A stretch of DNA of 64,000 nt, from contig OX359193.1 of assembly GCA_947172415.1 (NCBI GenBank), forward strand, positions 1,374,501 to 1,438,500, read 5' to 3'. A program made the translations under genes and the position numbers. A model generated the notes under the pieces. That model was not told where the DNA came from. It worked only from the letters and a program-made list of their open reading frames with translations, and made no database searches. Shown one piece after another: positions 1 through 10,224 of this stretch (position 1 is its first letter; the number at the start of each line of letters is the position of its first letter). The stretch comes from Chondrosia reniformis. Taxonomy: Eukaryota > Porifera > Demospongiae > Chondrillida > Chondrillidae.

Positions 1-2644
1 CTTTGGGTTTTGGGATGTTAGTCAATATGATATGGTAATAATTGCTTTGAGTTGCTCTGCAGTTCTTCTTCTTGAGAATGGCTCACAGCTAACTATTAGC
101 CATAATCAACTGCATCTTCCTTATGGCACCATTGTACTTAGTCCAACTCTTAAAGAAAGCTTAACTCATTATTCAACTGTTTGCAATGACATGCAATACA
201 TGCAGGATTACAGAGATCAGACATACATCACAGGATTTGATGGAAAGTGTTTTTTCCAATTAGTAGATGAGCAAGGACAGTTTATAGAAAAGGACCATGT
301 TGAAAAATTTAATGCAAGCATTAATTTTTTAAACAACACTTCTAGATTTTCTAAATTAACTAGGAACTTACCTAAAGAGATACATAATGGGCATCTATAT
401 AATTGTATCCTACAAACAAGAGAAAGCACTGTTTTAGTTGATACAGTATACTTAAAGAAATTTATCCATATTTCTCAGATGAAATCAGCTTTTAAAATTG
501 AAAAAGAAATTCAATCTTATCAGATATGCTTATGTGGTTACACTGTACATGGAGATCTAAAGAATAGATCTAGAACTTTATGGGATTGCAGTGGACAATT
601 AAATTTAGCAATGCACCCTGGAGAAGAAAGTATCATTCTATACATCTCCACAGTAAATGACTTTGGTGAGATATCCGATGGCAGCAAAGTGGAGATTGAC
701 TGCAACAATAACATTTCCTGTAGTAAAGAGGTCTATGTTGATCAGGAGTGTAAGAATATCACAGTCCCAAACATTCCCATTCGCTTGAATCAGACATCAT
801 TAAGGTTAAGATTAGAAACTTATATGCCTGTTCTATTTCCTATTGAAAAGTACTATTCAGCTTATGTGGTAAATATTCTTAGATGTCCCTTTGGATTTAA
901 AGAAGATTTAAATACCATGAAATGTGAACGTGGAAGGTTTTTGAATGACCATCATTTTGAATGCCAATTAACCAAGCTGGGAGGTGTTGATTACAAACAG
1001 GTATTATCTGATAAATATTGGATTGGATTACAGCAAGAAGATCTTGTGTTAAGTGATTTTTGTCTTCGTATGTTTTGCAATAGTCTCATAAAAAGAGGGG
1101 GAGTTTCTTTAGATGAATACAATAAACAATGTAATGAAGAAAATGGCCGAATTGGGTTTGTCTGCAGTGAATGTCCACCTGGTTATAGTTCAGTGTTTGG
1201 AGGATACACATGTACTCAGTGCAATGGACCATGGTTTATACTTATAATTCCTCTGTATGCCCTTGCTGGTCTGGCACTTGTAGCTCTACTTTTCCTATTT
1301 AATTTGACCATTGTACAAGGAACCATCAATGGAATCAGTCTTTATGCCAATATCATGTATCTTTACTATGATGATTTGCAAGTTTATGCAAAAAAACCTT
1401 TTTATAAAATTTTTTCAGCACTTAAATTTGGGATTGGATTTGAACTTTGTCTTTATGATGGTATGAATGAGTTTACAAAGGCCATGCTCCTATTTTCCTT
1501 TCCATTTTATCTGCTACTTATTGTGGTTATCATTATCATTGGGGCTCACAAATTCAACCTCAGAATATTCAAAGTAGAGTTCATAGCTAAAAGAGCAGTA
1601 CCAGTACTGGCGACACTGATGGTGCTGACATATACAAATTTAATTGGACTTGTCATCCATGCCTTAAGGTATACCAACATATATACTCATAATACATTGA
1701 CTGAGGAAGAGACAACATATAGAGTTTGGTTGTATCAACCCAGACTGAGATACTTTGAAAAGGAGCACTTGGCTCTGGGACTGTTGGCTGTTACTGTGAC
1801 TGTTCTCTATCTCCTTCCACTGACTGTAGTCACACTCTTTGGAGATCTCCTGAGGAGAAATTGCATTCGGAGCCTATGGTTCAGTCACTTTCTCGATGTA
1901 TTCCATGGAGCTTATCGCTGGCCACTTGGTTTCTGGCTTGGTCTGAGATTACTGCTCAGGTTGGTACTGATGCTTATTAGCAATCTTTTAAGAAAGTATA
2001 CTTATACTTTTATATTATTATTTACTTGCACTCTTTTTACCTTTGAGGTTTTCCTTCTTAAGCCGTTCCATGGTAGATTTCAAAGTAATCAAGATTTTAT
2101 AAAGAATAGAATTAGTAGAGTGCTGAAATGGTTTCTAAATCCAGTAAATGTGGATGGACTCTTCTTGATGAACATCATATTCTTTTCAGGCATTATAGGT
2201 TTAAACTTTGATGAAAGTAGGTCAGTAGCACTAAGAGCATTCTGTAACATTTCTACATTATTGGTTGTCATAAAAATCTGCTTCATTATGGCTGCTCATG
2301 GTTGGATGTTTTTCCCAGTATCAAAGTACATGAAAGAGACATGGCTCAGATTTAAAGCAGTGCTTCAAAAAAAGGAGGTTAAATATAAGGAACATGAGAA
2401 AGATGTAAACTCAACAGTTGTGGACTGCATTCAACAGTTCCCATTTCGAGACATCCACCATCTTAAAGCTGGTCAACCACAGGAGAATGAGAGCAGTGAT
2501 GAAGATGAAGCATCATTCAGTCAAAGTGGAGATGGGAGTGTACATACACTTGATCATGTATCTGGAGACATTGGAGATCGTAAATATGATTTACCACCAG
2601 TACCTTTGGAGTCAAAAGGACTTACAGAACCCCTGTTACAGTAA
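1..2644 (+). CDS. Array membrane protein, copy 1 (5' end outside window)
   Basis: The reading frame is open from base 2, and its first residues match the interior of the other copies, so the signal peptide and most of the beta-helix domain lie left of the window. What is seen is the end of the ectodomain, a Cys-rich neck with CSECPPGYSS and TCTQC, then about eight hydrophobic segments and an acidic Ser-rich tail ending in EPLLQ. It carries the type-1 C-terminal cassette (KPFHGRFQSNQDF, MAAHGWMFFPVSKY). One conserved neck Cys is replaced (KCERG where others have KCECG). No frameshift is visible in the part present. The family is not one I can name; a surface receptor, channel or adhesion role is inferred from topology only. 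Confidence 0.85.
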   Translation, partial: FGFWDVSQYDMVIIALSCSAVLLLENGSQLTISHNQLHLPYGTIVLSPTLKESLTHYSTVCNDMQYMQDYRDQTYITGFDGKCFFQLVDEQGQFIEKDHVEKFNASINFLNNTSRFSKLTRNLPKEIHNGHLYNCILQTRESTVLVDTVYLKKFIHISQMKSAFKIEKEIQSYQICLCGYTVHGDLKNRSRTLWDCSGQLNLAMHPGEESIILYISTVNDFGEISDGSKVEIDCNNNISCSKEVYVDQECKNITVPNIPIRLNQTSLRLRLETYMPVLFPIEKYYSAYVVNILRCPFGFKEDLNTMKCERGRFLNDHHFECQLTKLGGVDYKQVLSDKYWIGLQQEDLVLSDFCLRMFCNSLIKRGGVSLDEYNKQCNEENGRIGFVCSECPPGYSSVFGGYTCTQCNGPWFILIIPLYALAGLALVALLFLFNLTIVQGTINGISLYANIMYLYYDDLQVYAKKPFYKIFSALKFGIGFELCLYDGMNEFTKAMLLFSFPFYLLLIVVIIIIGAHKFNLRIFKVEFIAKRAVPVLATLMVLTYTNLIGLVIHALRYTNIYTHNTLTEEETTYRVWLYQPRLRYFEKEHLALGLLAVTVTVLYLLPLTVVTLFGDLLRRNCIRSLWFSHFLDVFHGAYRWPLGFWLGLRLLLRLVLMLISNLLRKYTYTFILLFTCTLFTFEVFLLKPFHGRFQSNQDFIKNRISRVLKWFLNPVNVDGLFLMNIIFFSGIIGLNFDESRSVALRAFCNISTLLVVIKICFIMAAHGWMFFPVSKYMKETWLRFKAVLQKKEVKYKEHEKDVNSTVVDCIQQFPFRDIHHLKAGQPQENESSDEDEASFSQSGDGSVHTLDHVSGDIGDRKYDLPPVPLESKGLTEPLLQ

Positions 2645-3779
2645 CTGTATAACCATGCATGCAATTTATAGACATGTATATGGCATAACCTTTATAATCA
2701 CATAACTATTATGTTCAATCCTGCATGTATTTCTTATTTGACTACATATATTATCAATTGCATCTTGAAGTTAACTAATAATGTGCATGCTAAATCTTGA
2801 ACCTGCAAATTCAGCTAAGTATATATATATATAATACAATCAAGTACTACACAGTGCAAGTTACAAATTTATACACGGATGCAAGTGACTCCCAAGATAA
2901 TATAGATAATCACACTGCATGAGGCATATAATACAATACGGATGCAAATGACTCCCAAAATAATCACAATCAGGTATATTAAACGCTACAAGACTTTAGC
3001 CACACTGAAATTCTCAACTGCTGCATACAGAGTAGTAGTCTCTACAGATCATATAAGGTTAAACACATGGCCTTCCAGTTACTTTTTCACACCTTAGTAT
3101 AGACTGAAGATGATGCATCTGCATGCCATTATCAGCAAAAATTCCAGTCTCGTGCAGGGAGTCTCAGCCAATAATCACCGCAGATTTGAGTTGCCTTGAG
3201 TGTGAGCTAGGAGTACCGTTGGTTGCTTGTATGCATTCACATAAACAACAGGGTTAGAGACGATTTGGTAACTTGCACACAGGGACATAAAGGCTGGAGC
3301 CTTTAATTTATTTCATGAACAATGTCCCTTGTGTGCAGGTTACCAAATTGTCTCTAACCCTGTTGTTTATGTGAATGCATGCAAGCAACCAACTTCGCTA
3401 CAACTCGCCTATAAGAAGAGAAGACAGAGCTTAAATTACCGAAGTTTTAATACGGTCGACTAAACGAATTTCTTTTGCATCAATATAAGGACAATTCTGC
3501 CTCAAACTTAACGGGAACGTATACAAATACGCTTTATCTAACCTTCGCTACAACTCGCTTATGCGGTAGCTCCTTCTCGTAGGAGAGCGTCGACTTGTCA
3601 TAGCCGTTCACAAAAGGGATGATCTTCTTATATATATATACATCATATCGTATCATATACAGTGTGAATTACTGATTAATAAGTTATATGCTATAAACAA
3701 GTTTATTCAGAAAGTGAATAAGTGTTTTCTTTGTTGCTGGCTGTTTAGTCACTGGAACAAATTTCACTCATTCATTTTA
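2645..3779. other. 3' flank of copy 1 with unit-specific inserts
   Basis: AT-rich non-coding sequence. The first ~200 bases match the 3' flanks of the other array genes. The stretch from about 3,000 to 3,640 has no counterpart in the other units: it contains a long hairpin (listed separately) and, after it, a less AT-rich stretch bounded by two near-identical copies of CTTCGCTACAACTCGC (near 3,393 and 3,543), which suggests an inserted mobile remnant. No gene is supported. Confidence 0.6.
3218..3393. repeat. Long hairpin, MITE-like inverted repeat
   Basis: Two ~70-base arms (3218-3287 and 3323-3393) are near-perfect reverse complements around a ~35-base loop, with only a few mismatches. The arms start GTTGGTTGCTTG and end in the reverse complement. 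No coding capacity. The other units lack it, so it is a later insertion into this spacer. A foldback or MITE-type element is the best description; target duplication was not resolved. Confidence 0.75.
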
Positions 3780-4030
3780 GTAAAGGCCCCTATAGGTAAA
3801 TAAACCTACTTTATATTGTGAGACATTTTAGTCAACAAATCTCACTCATTCCTTTTTAGTAAAGGCCCCTATAGGGAAATAAACCTAGCAGAGTTTTCTC
3901 TTTCTCTTCTTCACTACAGGCCAGACAGCTGTTTCTGTTAATTCCACCCTTCATCAGTGACCTTGGGAATCTTTGTCTTCTTCTTGATCTTCTGTGAGTC
4001 CCTTGGCATGTACGTACATAATGTAGGGCT
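3780..4030 (-). repeat. Unit repeat block, left (minus) orientation, unit 1
   Basis: A ~170-250 bp block starting near CCCCTATAGGGAAATAAACC and containing CCAGACAGCTGTTTC. The same block recurs after every array gene and, in inverted orientation, on the far side of the NHL fragment (5630-5790 here). Read on the minus strand it gives a Lys/Arg-rich peptide with KTKKKTKI, but frames differ between copies and no complete gene is supported. Confidence 0.65.
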
Positions 4031-4499
4031 GCCTTTTCACAGAATATAACAACATATGCATGTACACCATCATTTATATAGAATACCACAATCTTTACTA
4101 CATAATATACATGTATGACTCCTTTAGATAGGATATAGCTACAATTTAAGCACATGTGTGTTCATATCATTATTATTGCATATAGTCAGTGATTTATTGA
4201 GCTGATGAGACCTCAGGGTTGATATGTCCAAACCTTTTAAATAATATATTGTATGCTCAAATCACTGTTCCACAATGACCACAGCAAATATACGTATGTA
4301 CGTATACTCCTTACTACTTCACCATATGTTTAAAGCTGTCAACTACAATGGTCTTTACTAAGTGTGTAAACAATATTTTGGAGCTTGACATTAATTTACA
4401 TGTACTACATTGATGGTTTGATTACTAAGAGTTTAATTAATTCACAAAAGTGAAAAGGTAAAGTTTGTGCAAGTTACAAAGTCTTAAACAGCTAAATGA

Positions 4500-5222
4500 C
4501 TACAATTCTGTTTTTTCATCATCTGTTACGTAAATAAGTCCATCTTGATCAACTGTTACACCACGAGGACCTTTCAGTCCAATATCAGTCACTTCATGGA
4601 CACACCTTCCAGATTTTGTGAAGATGCTTAGCTTATGAGTGCTATGTGAAACCACCACTATATGCCCGTCACTTGTGGCTGCTATACCAATTGGGCTCTT
4701 TATAATGCCATTTCCAAACTGCCTAATAAAAGAACCATCCTGCTGAAACACCTGAATCTGATCATTTCCCTCATCTGTGACATACACCAATTCACCTTGA
4801 ATGAGAATTTTACTGGGTTTGTAGAAGTTTCCATCTGGGTCACCTTTGTGATCAAAGCTGTATAGGAATGCACCTTCTTCTGTAAACACAGACACACAAT
4901 GACTCCAACGTTCTACCACAAAGACGAGTCCTTCCTTGCTAACTGCCAGACCATCAGGGCCAGACAGCAGATGGCCCTCCTTGGATTTCTCTCTAAATTT
5001 CCTTACAAATTCACCAGCTGCTGTGTAAATAGTGATGGTACCACTTTCATGGTCACTAACTATAATATCACCTGATTTACTGAACGTTATTCCATTCAAC
5101 AAACCAGCATCCTTGACTTTGAAACTTCTTCTAGCTTCACCTTGGGAACTTAGAACATGATCTTTACCAACTCTCTGCAGCTCCTCTAGTGCTGTAGTGT
5201 GAGGTTCTTCTGTCAAACACAA
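4500..5222 (-). pseudogene. 5'-truncated TRIM-NHL copy, unit 1 (NHL blades 2-6)
   Basis: Closely similar to the C-terminal part of the intact TRIM-NHL gene at 58106-60244, beginning at the [10 protein letters not shown] motif and covering NHL blades 2 to 6. The RING, B-boxes, coiled coil and filamin domain are absent. The last codons are frame-shifted by a shorter T run (DDEKTEL instead of [10 protein letters not shown]). The first ~25 residues, beginning [10 protein letters not shown], are not NHL sequence. They arise from antisense reading of a DRG1 exon and a short inverted DRG1 snippet. It is most likely a duplication relic; a translated orphan propeller cannot be excluded. Confidence 0.85.
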
Positions 5223-5289
5223 TCTACAGAGAGTTAGTAAAGATCATGTTTTAAATGATGAAGATATTGTACAATTAGTGAAGAAGTAA
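5191..5289 (+). pseudogene. DRG1 last-exon fragment, unit 1 (with stop)
   Basis: Plus-strand sequence encodes the C-terminal end of the GTPase DRG1 ([22 protein letters not shown] then stop). The conserved Trp codon of VWGSS is changed to TGA (5200-5202), so this copy is dead. Its 5' side abuts the NHL fragment through an inverted 20-odd-base piece of the same exon. Confidence 0.8.
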
Positions 5290-5629
5290 GATCTGTCATA
5301 TATTCAGTGTACAAATGAGAAGATTCAAGGTTTTGCTTCTTGCCGTCTCTCATATTTAGGGTGTAGATGATGTGGACTGGAATGATTTGTGCAGACTTTT
5401 AATCTAGAAATACACAAGTTGTTATAATTTGATTTTTGTAAAATGTTAATCGTTTATAGGCCAAGTTGATATACGTATTTACATATATAGACAAGTGCAT
5501 GTGTTCCTAAAGCCATGTGGTAGGTAGGTAGGTACGTATACACAGTATAATTTGATGCATATATTCAGTTCAGTATAATTAGAGCTACTATATTATAGTA
5601 ACGCATTTATAACCTACTCATGCATGTAG

Positions 5630-5790
5630 GACTCACAACAGATCAAGAAGACAAAGATTCCTGAGGTCACAGATGAAGGGCTGAATTCCCGGAAACAGCT
5701 GTCTGGCCCAGTGGAGAAGAAGAAATGTAGTGTCCTCATCCAAAACTCTCACTAGGTTTAGTTCCCTATAGGCCTTTACTCTAAAGTGGA
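5630..5790 (+). repeat. Unit repeat block, right (plus) orientation, unit 1
   Basis: Reverse-complement relative of the block at 3780-4030 (shares AAACAGCTGTCTGG and CCTATAGG). The two blocks face each other across the NHL fragment, giving an inverted-repeat frame of about 1.6 kb. Confidence 0.65.
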
Positions 5791-6448
5791 TGTAGCAAGA
5801 TGTATGGTGTGTTTCTCAATATTAGTGATTGCCTGGATGTTAATGTACAGGAACAAAATCCTCTCTTGTATATATAGGACAGTTTCAATCTAATGATCTA
5901 TGGATCCGGATTGCCTAATATATTGGTAGATCTTAATGTACGTAAGTATATTAGGTACTGTACGTATATATACGTATAGAGCTTATGACTTAAAAGGAAA
6001 CTACAATGCAAGCATTTTTAATACTTATATATAACAGCTGCAGAGTATATATGCATGTAGCCACACTCAGCATTCCATCTCTTTGAGTGCCTATTAAGCT
6101 ATAGGGGAGATGCTGGTTTGTTATTAAGTTATTCTTTGGTTTTACCCATCATATAATTAGCTTAATATTGCATTACTCATGACATGTAGGAAAATGGTGC
6201 ATGCATTAGACTTTTTATTTTTTGATTTTTTATGCCTTGGGTGGGTTGGGTAAAATTCAGAGTCAATTAAATGATGAAGATACGTATCAATTGCAAAACT
6301 CAGAGATTAGACTTAGATCTTAAACCCCCCTATTTTTTAAATATATTTTTATAGTATGCATTCATCTATATATGTGCATGAATAATCGATGTGATAATCA
6401 AACCACAAGTAATAATCAATCATCATAAAGAGGGAAAAACACGAAAGA

Positions 6449-6521
6449 AGCAATTGCTGGGAATCGAACCCAGGACAGCTGGTTATGACCACCAGTTGCT
6501 CTGCTACTGAGCTACAACTGC
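6449..6521 (-). tRNA. tRNA-like sequence, possible Met(CAT), atypical anticodon arm
   Basis: The minus strand folds as a cloverleaf: 7-bp acceptor stem GCAGTTG/CAATTGC (one G-T pair), D arm GCTC...GAGC with the usual T8-A9, and T arm CTGGG-TTCGATT-CCCAG. The anticodon arm is odd: CTGG/CCAG closes a 9-base loop that contains T-CAT-AA, the usual Met setting. A 7-base loop would instead centre on TCA without the universal U33. It may be a degenerate tRNA or a tRNA-derived element. Short inverted repeats AAGAGGGA/TCCCTCTT flank it, and other units lack it. Confidence 0.5.
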
Positions 6522-7007
6522 CACAGCAATGCCTCTCCCATGTTCTCCCTCTTAAACTAACTACAACAAATAATCAGTGTACATTCCTAATTAGTGGTGA
6601 TTCAATTCATCAGACAAGCTGATAATCAAGACCCAGCCCATTCAAGGTTTAATTACAAACTGTGTTGTGTGTATGACTCCTTACAGCAACTATTAGTGAA
6701 ACTGAGTCAAGTGTTCTGGAGATGGCAGATGTCGCATGGGCATGCATTAATAACTCGAAGCCTTCATGTGGGTATCTAAACATTTGTCACATTTATATAT
6801 ATACATACATTTCTATTGATGTACATACATATTATCCAATGTAAAGATGATGTTATAGCATGTGTTAAGAATAGACACACAGGTCTTCCTTTTAATATAT
6901 TTAATGATTAAGAATGTCACAATGGCCTATTGTTTGGCATGTATACATGTATGTATATGTTGGCATATTCTGTTTCATGTGTATCCTATTCATGTGTACT
7001 TGTGTAG

Positions 7008-7998
7008 GAGTTGGACATAATATACAAGATCCCACATTGTGTACCGATATCTGCTCATCACAAGTGGAATTTTGATGACCTCTTAGAGAAGATGTGGAGA
7101 TATCTGAATTTAATACGAATGTGAGTGAATACATGCCTTACATTCATTATAATCATTATGAAACTGTTGTGTTGTATACAACAGTGTATGTACAGTTAGA
7201 GCTGTTTACTTCATATAGTACTTTATATGTACACTGGCCTATCACATACTGGATGGTGTTCCTATTAGATTTACGGTTAGAACATACTGACATATGAAAA
7301 TCTAATATACCATTTTCCAACATGCTATGCCTATTCTGTAAAAGAGCCTATAGGGTAACTAAACCTGAAGAGAGCTTTGGATGAAGATACAGCAGTCTTT
7401 ACTTCCTTCTATTCCCTTCTTTCATCTTCTTCTCCACTGGGTCAATGTACACATATGTACGTATATGTGCATACCATTTCTATACAAGTTGAATGTGTAG
7501 TTTACCCTATTCTGATGACAGCTGTAAGTTTAAACACAGCCATCTACTGTAGATATGTATGAGCCGTTCTCTTAATCTTGAGTACTTTTTCAACTTTCTT
7601 TTCTCAGCTATACAAAGCCAAAGGGACAGCTACCTGATTATGGTGCTCCAGTTATATTGCATCACGATAGAAGAAGTGTAGAGTGTTTCTGTAATAAATT
7701 ACTCAAGACTCTAATTAAGGAATTAAAATAGTAAGTAAGGGCGTCAAGTGGTTTTCATTACCAGGGGAGTCCCCCTATGTCCCTCCTTTGTAATCAATTA
7801 TCAGCTACTAATAAGTCTATCTGTTTGGTTTTTCAAAGAATAGAAAAGATTTATATACCATGCATACATATACAATACATATGTTCTCCTCTATATAGTG
7901 CTGTAGTGTGGGGTTCTTCTGTCAAACACAATCCGCAGAGAGTTGGTAAAGATCATGTTTTAAATGATGAAGATATTTTACAATTAGTGAAGAAGTAA
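7008..7998 (+). pseudogene. DRG1 last three exons, unit 1-2 spacer
   Basis: Three exons with canonical splice signals. Exon e (7008-7120) encodes [20 protein letters not shown] and onward, and has donor GTGAGT. Exon f (7608-7730) encodes [12 protein letters not shown] and onward, with donor GTAAGT. Exon g (7899-7998) encodes [19 protein letters not shown] and the terminal LVKK stop. Phases fit: the split codons rebuild RIYTKP and LKYAVVWG as in DRG1, a developmentally regulated GTPase that binds RWDD-type partners and ribosomes. The exons are undamaged, but everything upstream, including most of the G domain, is missing here, so it is a 3' gene fragment. Confidence 0.88.
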
Positions 7999-9689
7999 GA
8001 TCTGTCATATATTCAGTGTACAAATGGGAAGATTTAAGGTTTTGCTTCTTTCTGTCTTTCATATTTAGGGTGTAGATGATGTAGACTGGAATGATTTGTG
8101 CAGACTTTTACTCTAGAAATACACAATTTATTATAATTTGATTTTGTGAAATGGTTCATATGTTAATTATCTATAGAGTTAAGTTGATAGAGCAATACAT
8201 TTATATGTACAGACAAGTGTGTTCCAAAAGCCATGTGGTAGGTACGTAGGTACATTATGTGAAGCATATACTTAGAGCTATGTATGTATGTATATATTTA
8301 TATCTTCAGTAATTGACTCTGGATTTACTCCACCCACTCATGTCTCCAGTTAGGGAGCACAATGATCTAATGGATGGACCTAAAGAACAAAATAAACTGA
8401 GTGAATCATTGTGCTCCTCATGCAGGATTAATGGCCTATAACAGTTATATGGGCTAAAATTCAGAGTCAAATGATATGACATCCATCAAAGTGTTTAAGA
8501 TTGGCTTATATCTCAAAATCCCCTTATAATTTAGTAATCAGCCACACTTTTGACTTAAAAGGAAACTACAATGCAAGCATTTTTGATACTTATAACAGCT
8601 GCAGAGTATATATGCATGTAGCCACTGTGACTCAGAATTCTATCTCTTTAAGAGCCTATTAAGCTATAGGGGAGATGCTGGTTTGTTATCAAGTTATTCT
8701 TTGCCGGTTTTTCATATTATTAGCTTATTGCATTACTCATGACATGTAGGAAAATGGTGCATTAGATTTTTTATTTTTCATGGGTGGGTTGGGTAAACTT
8801 CAGAGTCAAATGATAAAGATATCAATTGCAAAAGCTCAAAGATTAGATACTGGCAGTACAAGAAAACAATGCCACTGTAAAAGTCTACAACTGGGGAAAA
8901 AAGTATTTGAGCAGTGAGGTCTGAGTTGCATTCTGTGTGGCAACAATGTCACTTGGCAGATTATCTGTCATCGAATTGCATTACTAAGTTCTACAAGATC
9001 TGTAATTGGTTCAGAAAAAATGGCGGATGGCGGAATTGCGCAATGGCGGATTACTTGTATACTAGTAGCGGTTTAAGCGGTTTGGCGGATTAACGAATAT
9101 TCGCTGTATTTTTATAGTATGTATTCATCTATATATGTACATGCATTCATTTATTCATGTATGGTGCATAAACATATTTAATTATATAATGAAAATGAAA
9201 CAGTTTACCAAGTATAAATTTTAAATTTAAATGATCCTGTAGGCTCATGAAACCTTCAATTTCAATTCAAAATGTCAATCAAATTGAATGTTTATATATG
9301 AAACCATGCATATCTGTTAATACTGTTTATATATATATATATAATTTATACTCAAAATACTCTATCCATGCGCATTTGTGGATAAAAAATAAGAATAAAA
9401 TTAAAAACTATATAATATGTATATACACTCCATGGAGCCATATAATATATGTGTGTAATATTCAGTAAAATACAATTTGGTATATATATATTGCATCATT
9501 GATGCATTACTTGTATATATAATTATATACCTAAAAATTGTACATCAAAATTTATATCCCACTATCTATACATGTATAATACGAGTGAAATCATATTCAT
9601 GCATGAGCTACATGCATATACACATGCGCAAAATATCGTGCATTATATATGTATATAGGCCATTATCCCATGGAATACTATATATACTG

Positions 9690-9885
9690 AGGTTAATTCC
9701 TCGCTCTTTAACATGCCTTCTGTTAATCGATCTGACAATAGCTGTTGTGTTTTTATTCGTTCCGTCTTTGTCTTTTAGCGTCTGTTTTAAAAGGCTAATA
9801 TGCTTGAGTTGTTTTATTTCGTTTTGAAGCTACAACAATGAAATAAAAACGAAACGTTAAGTTTTTAAGACGCATACCGCGCGGC
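9690..9885. repeat. Upstream element with internal inversion, copy 2
   Basis: Insert present upstream of copies 2 and 6 only (43950-44135), starting GGTTAATTCCTCGCTC. Its core, 9758-9842, is the reverse complement of the core in copy 6. The core is flanked by TTTTTATT and AAATAAAAA, so recombination between the short inverted flanks could explain the flip. Confidence 0.6.
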
Positions 9886-9942
9886 CATATATAATAAACA
9901 TGCAGTCAGTGGAAAAAGCAGTGCACACGTATACTATGTTTA

Positions 9943-10060
9943 TATAAGCCTGTAACATCATGCATGCATGCATATCTCTCTCTTTCTCTATAGATGTTTC
10001 ACCACTCTTCTCTCCTTGTAAGTTAAATCCTATATGCATGCACTATTATAAGTGCATTCT
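9943..10060. promoter_or_regulatory. Invertible upstream segment, A orientation, copy 2
   Basis: Contains AAGCCTGTAA, a CT-rich tract ending CTATAG, then ATGTTTCACCACTC and CTTGTAAGTT. The equivalent segment upstream of copies 3, 5 and 7 is the reverse complement, between shared outer flanks. In this orientation it reads like an acceptor, a ~24-base ATG-containing mini-exon and a donor; that is inference. Confidence 0.55.
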
Positions 10061-10224
10061 TCGAATTTCCACTCATTCACTAGAAACCTGCATGCATGGT
10101 CTTTATATATATATATACTCCATAATATTATATATGTTATGGAGAGGAAGAGGAAGTTAATGCACACTATGGATATATATATAATGACATAAATCAAACT
10201 TAAATAAAAGGCTACAATCCCAAA

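Larger units (their letters stand above)
5290..7007. other. Spacer, unit 1
   Basis: AT-rich repeat-derived DNA shared with other units: TAGG-type short repeats near 5520, the inverted unit repeat block at 5630-5790, and sequence ending in upstream-type blocks. A tRNA-like sequence sits at 6449-6521. No open gene is supported outside these. Confidence 0.5.
7999..10224. promoter_or_regulatory. Spacer and upstream region of copy 2
   Basis: Starts with sequence that also follows the unit DRG1 last exons. An inverted pair GGAGCACAATGAT / ATCATTGTGCTCC (8355-8420) recurs in most units. A ~260 bp unique insertion lies at about 8840-9105 and includes short GGCGGAT-type repeats. The conserved block AGGCCATTATCC lies near 9658. 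Two invertible segments (9758-9842 and 9943-10060) and a third near 10138-10180 precede the start codon. No gene is supported. The promoter label rests on conservation between copies. Confidence 0.5.

Noticed and set aside
4500-5222. A short, independent NHL-only gene family starting [10 protein letters not shown]
   Set aside because: The N-terminus is antisense DRG1 sequence created at a junction, and most copies carry indels. Not a designed gene, although expression is not excluded.
6449-6521. Selenocysteine or suppressor tRNA with TCA anticodon
   Set aside because: The acceptor and D arms are not those of tRNA-Sec, and TCA is read only if U33 is ignored.
9477-9827. Small frame of 116 codons upstream of copy 2
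   Set aside because: Lies in AT-rich, repeat-derived upstream sequence, spans the invertible core, and is not conserved before copy 6.
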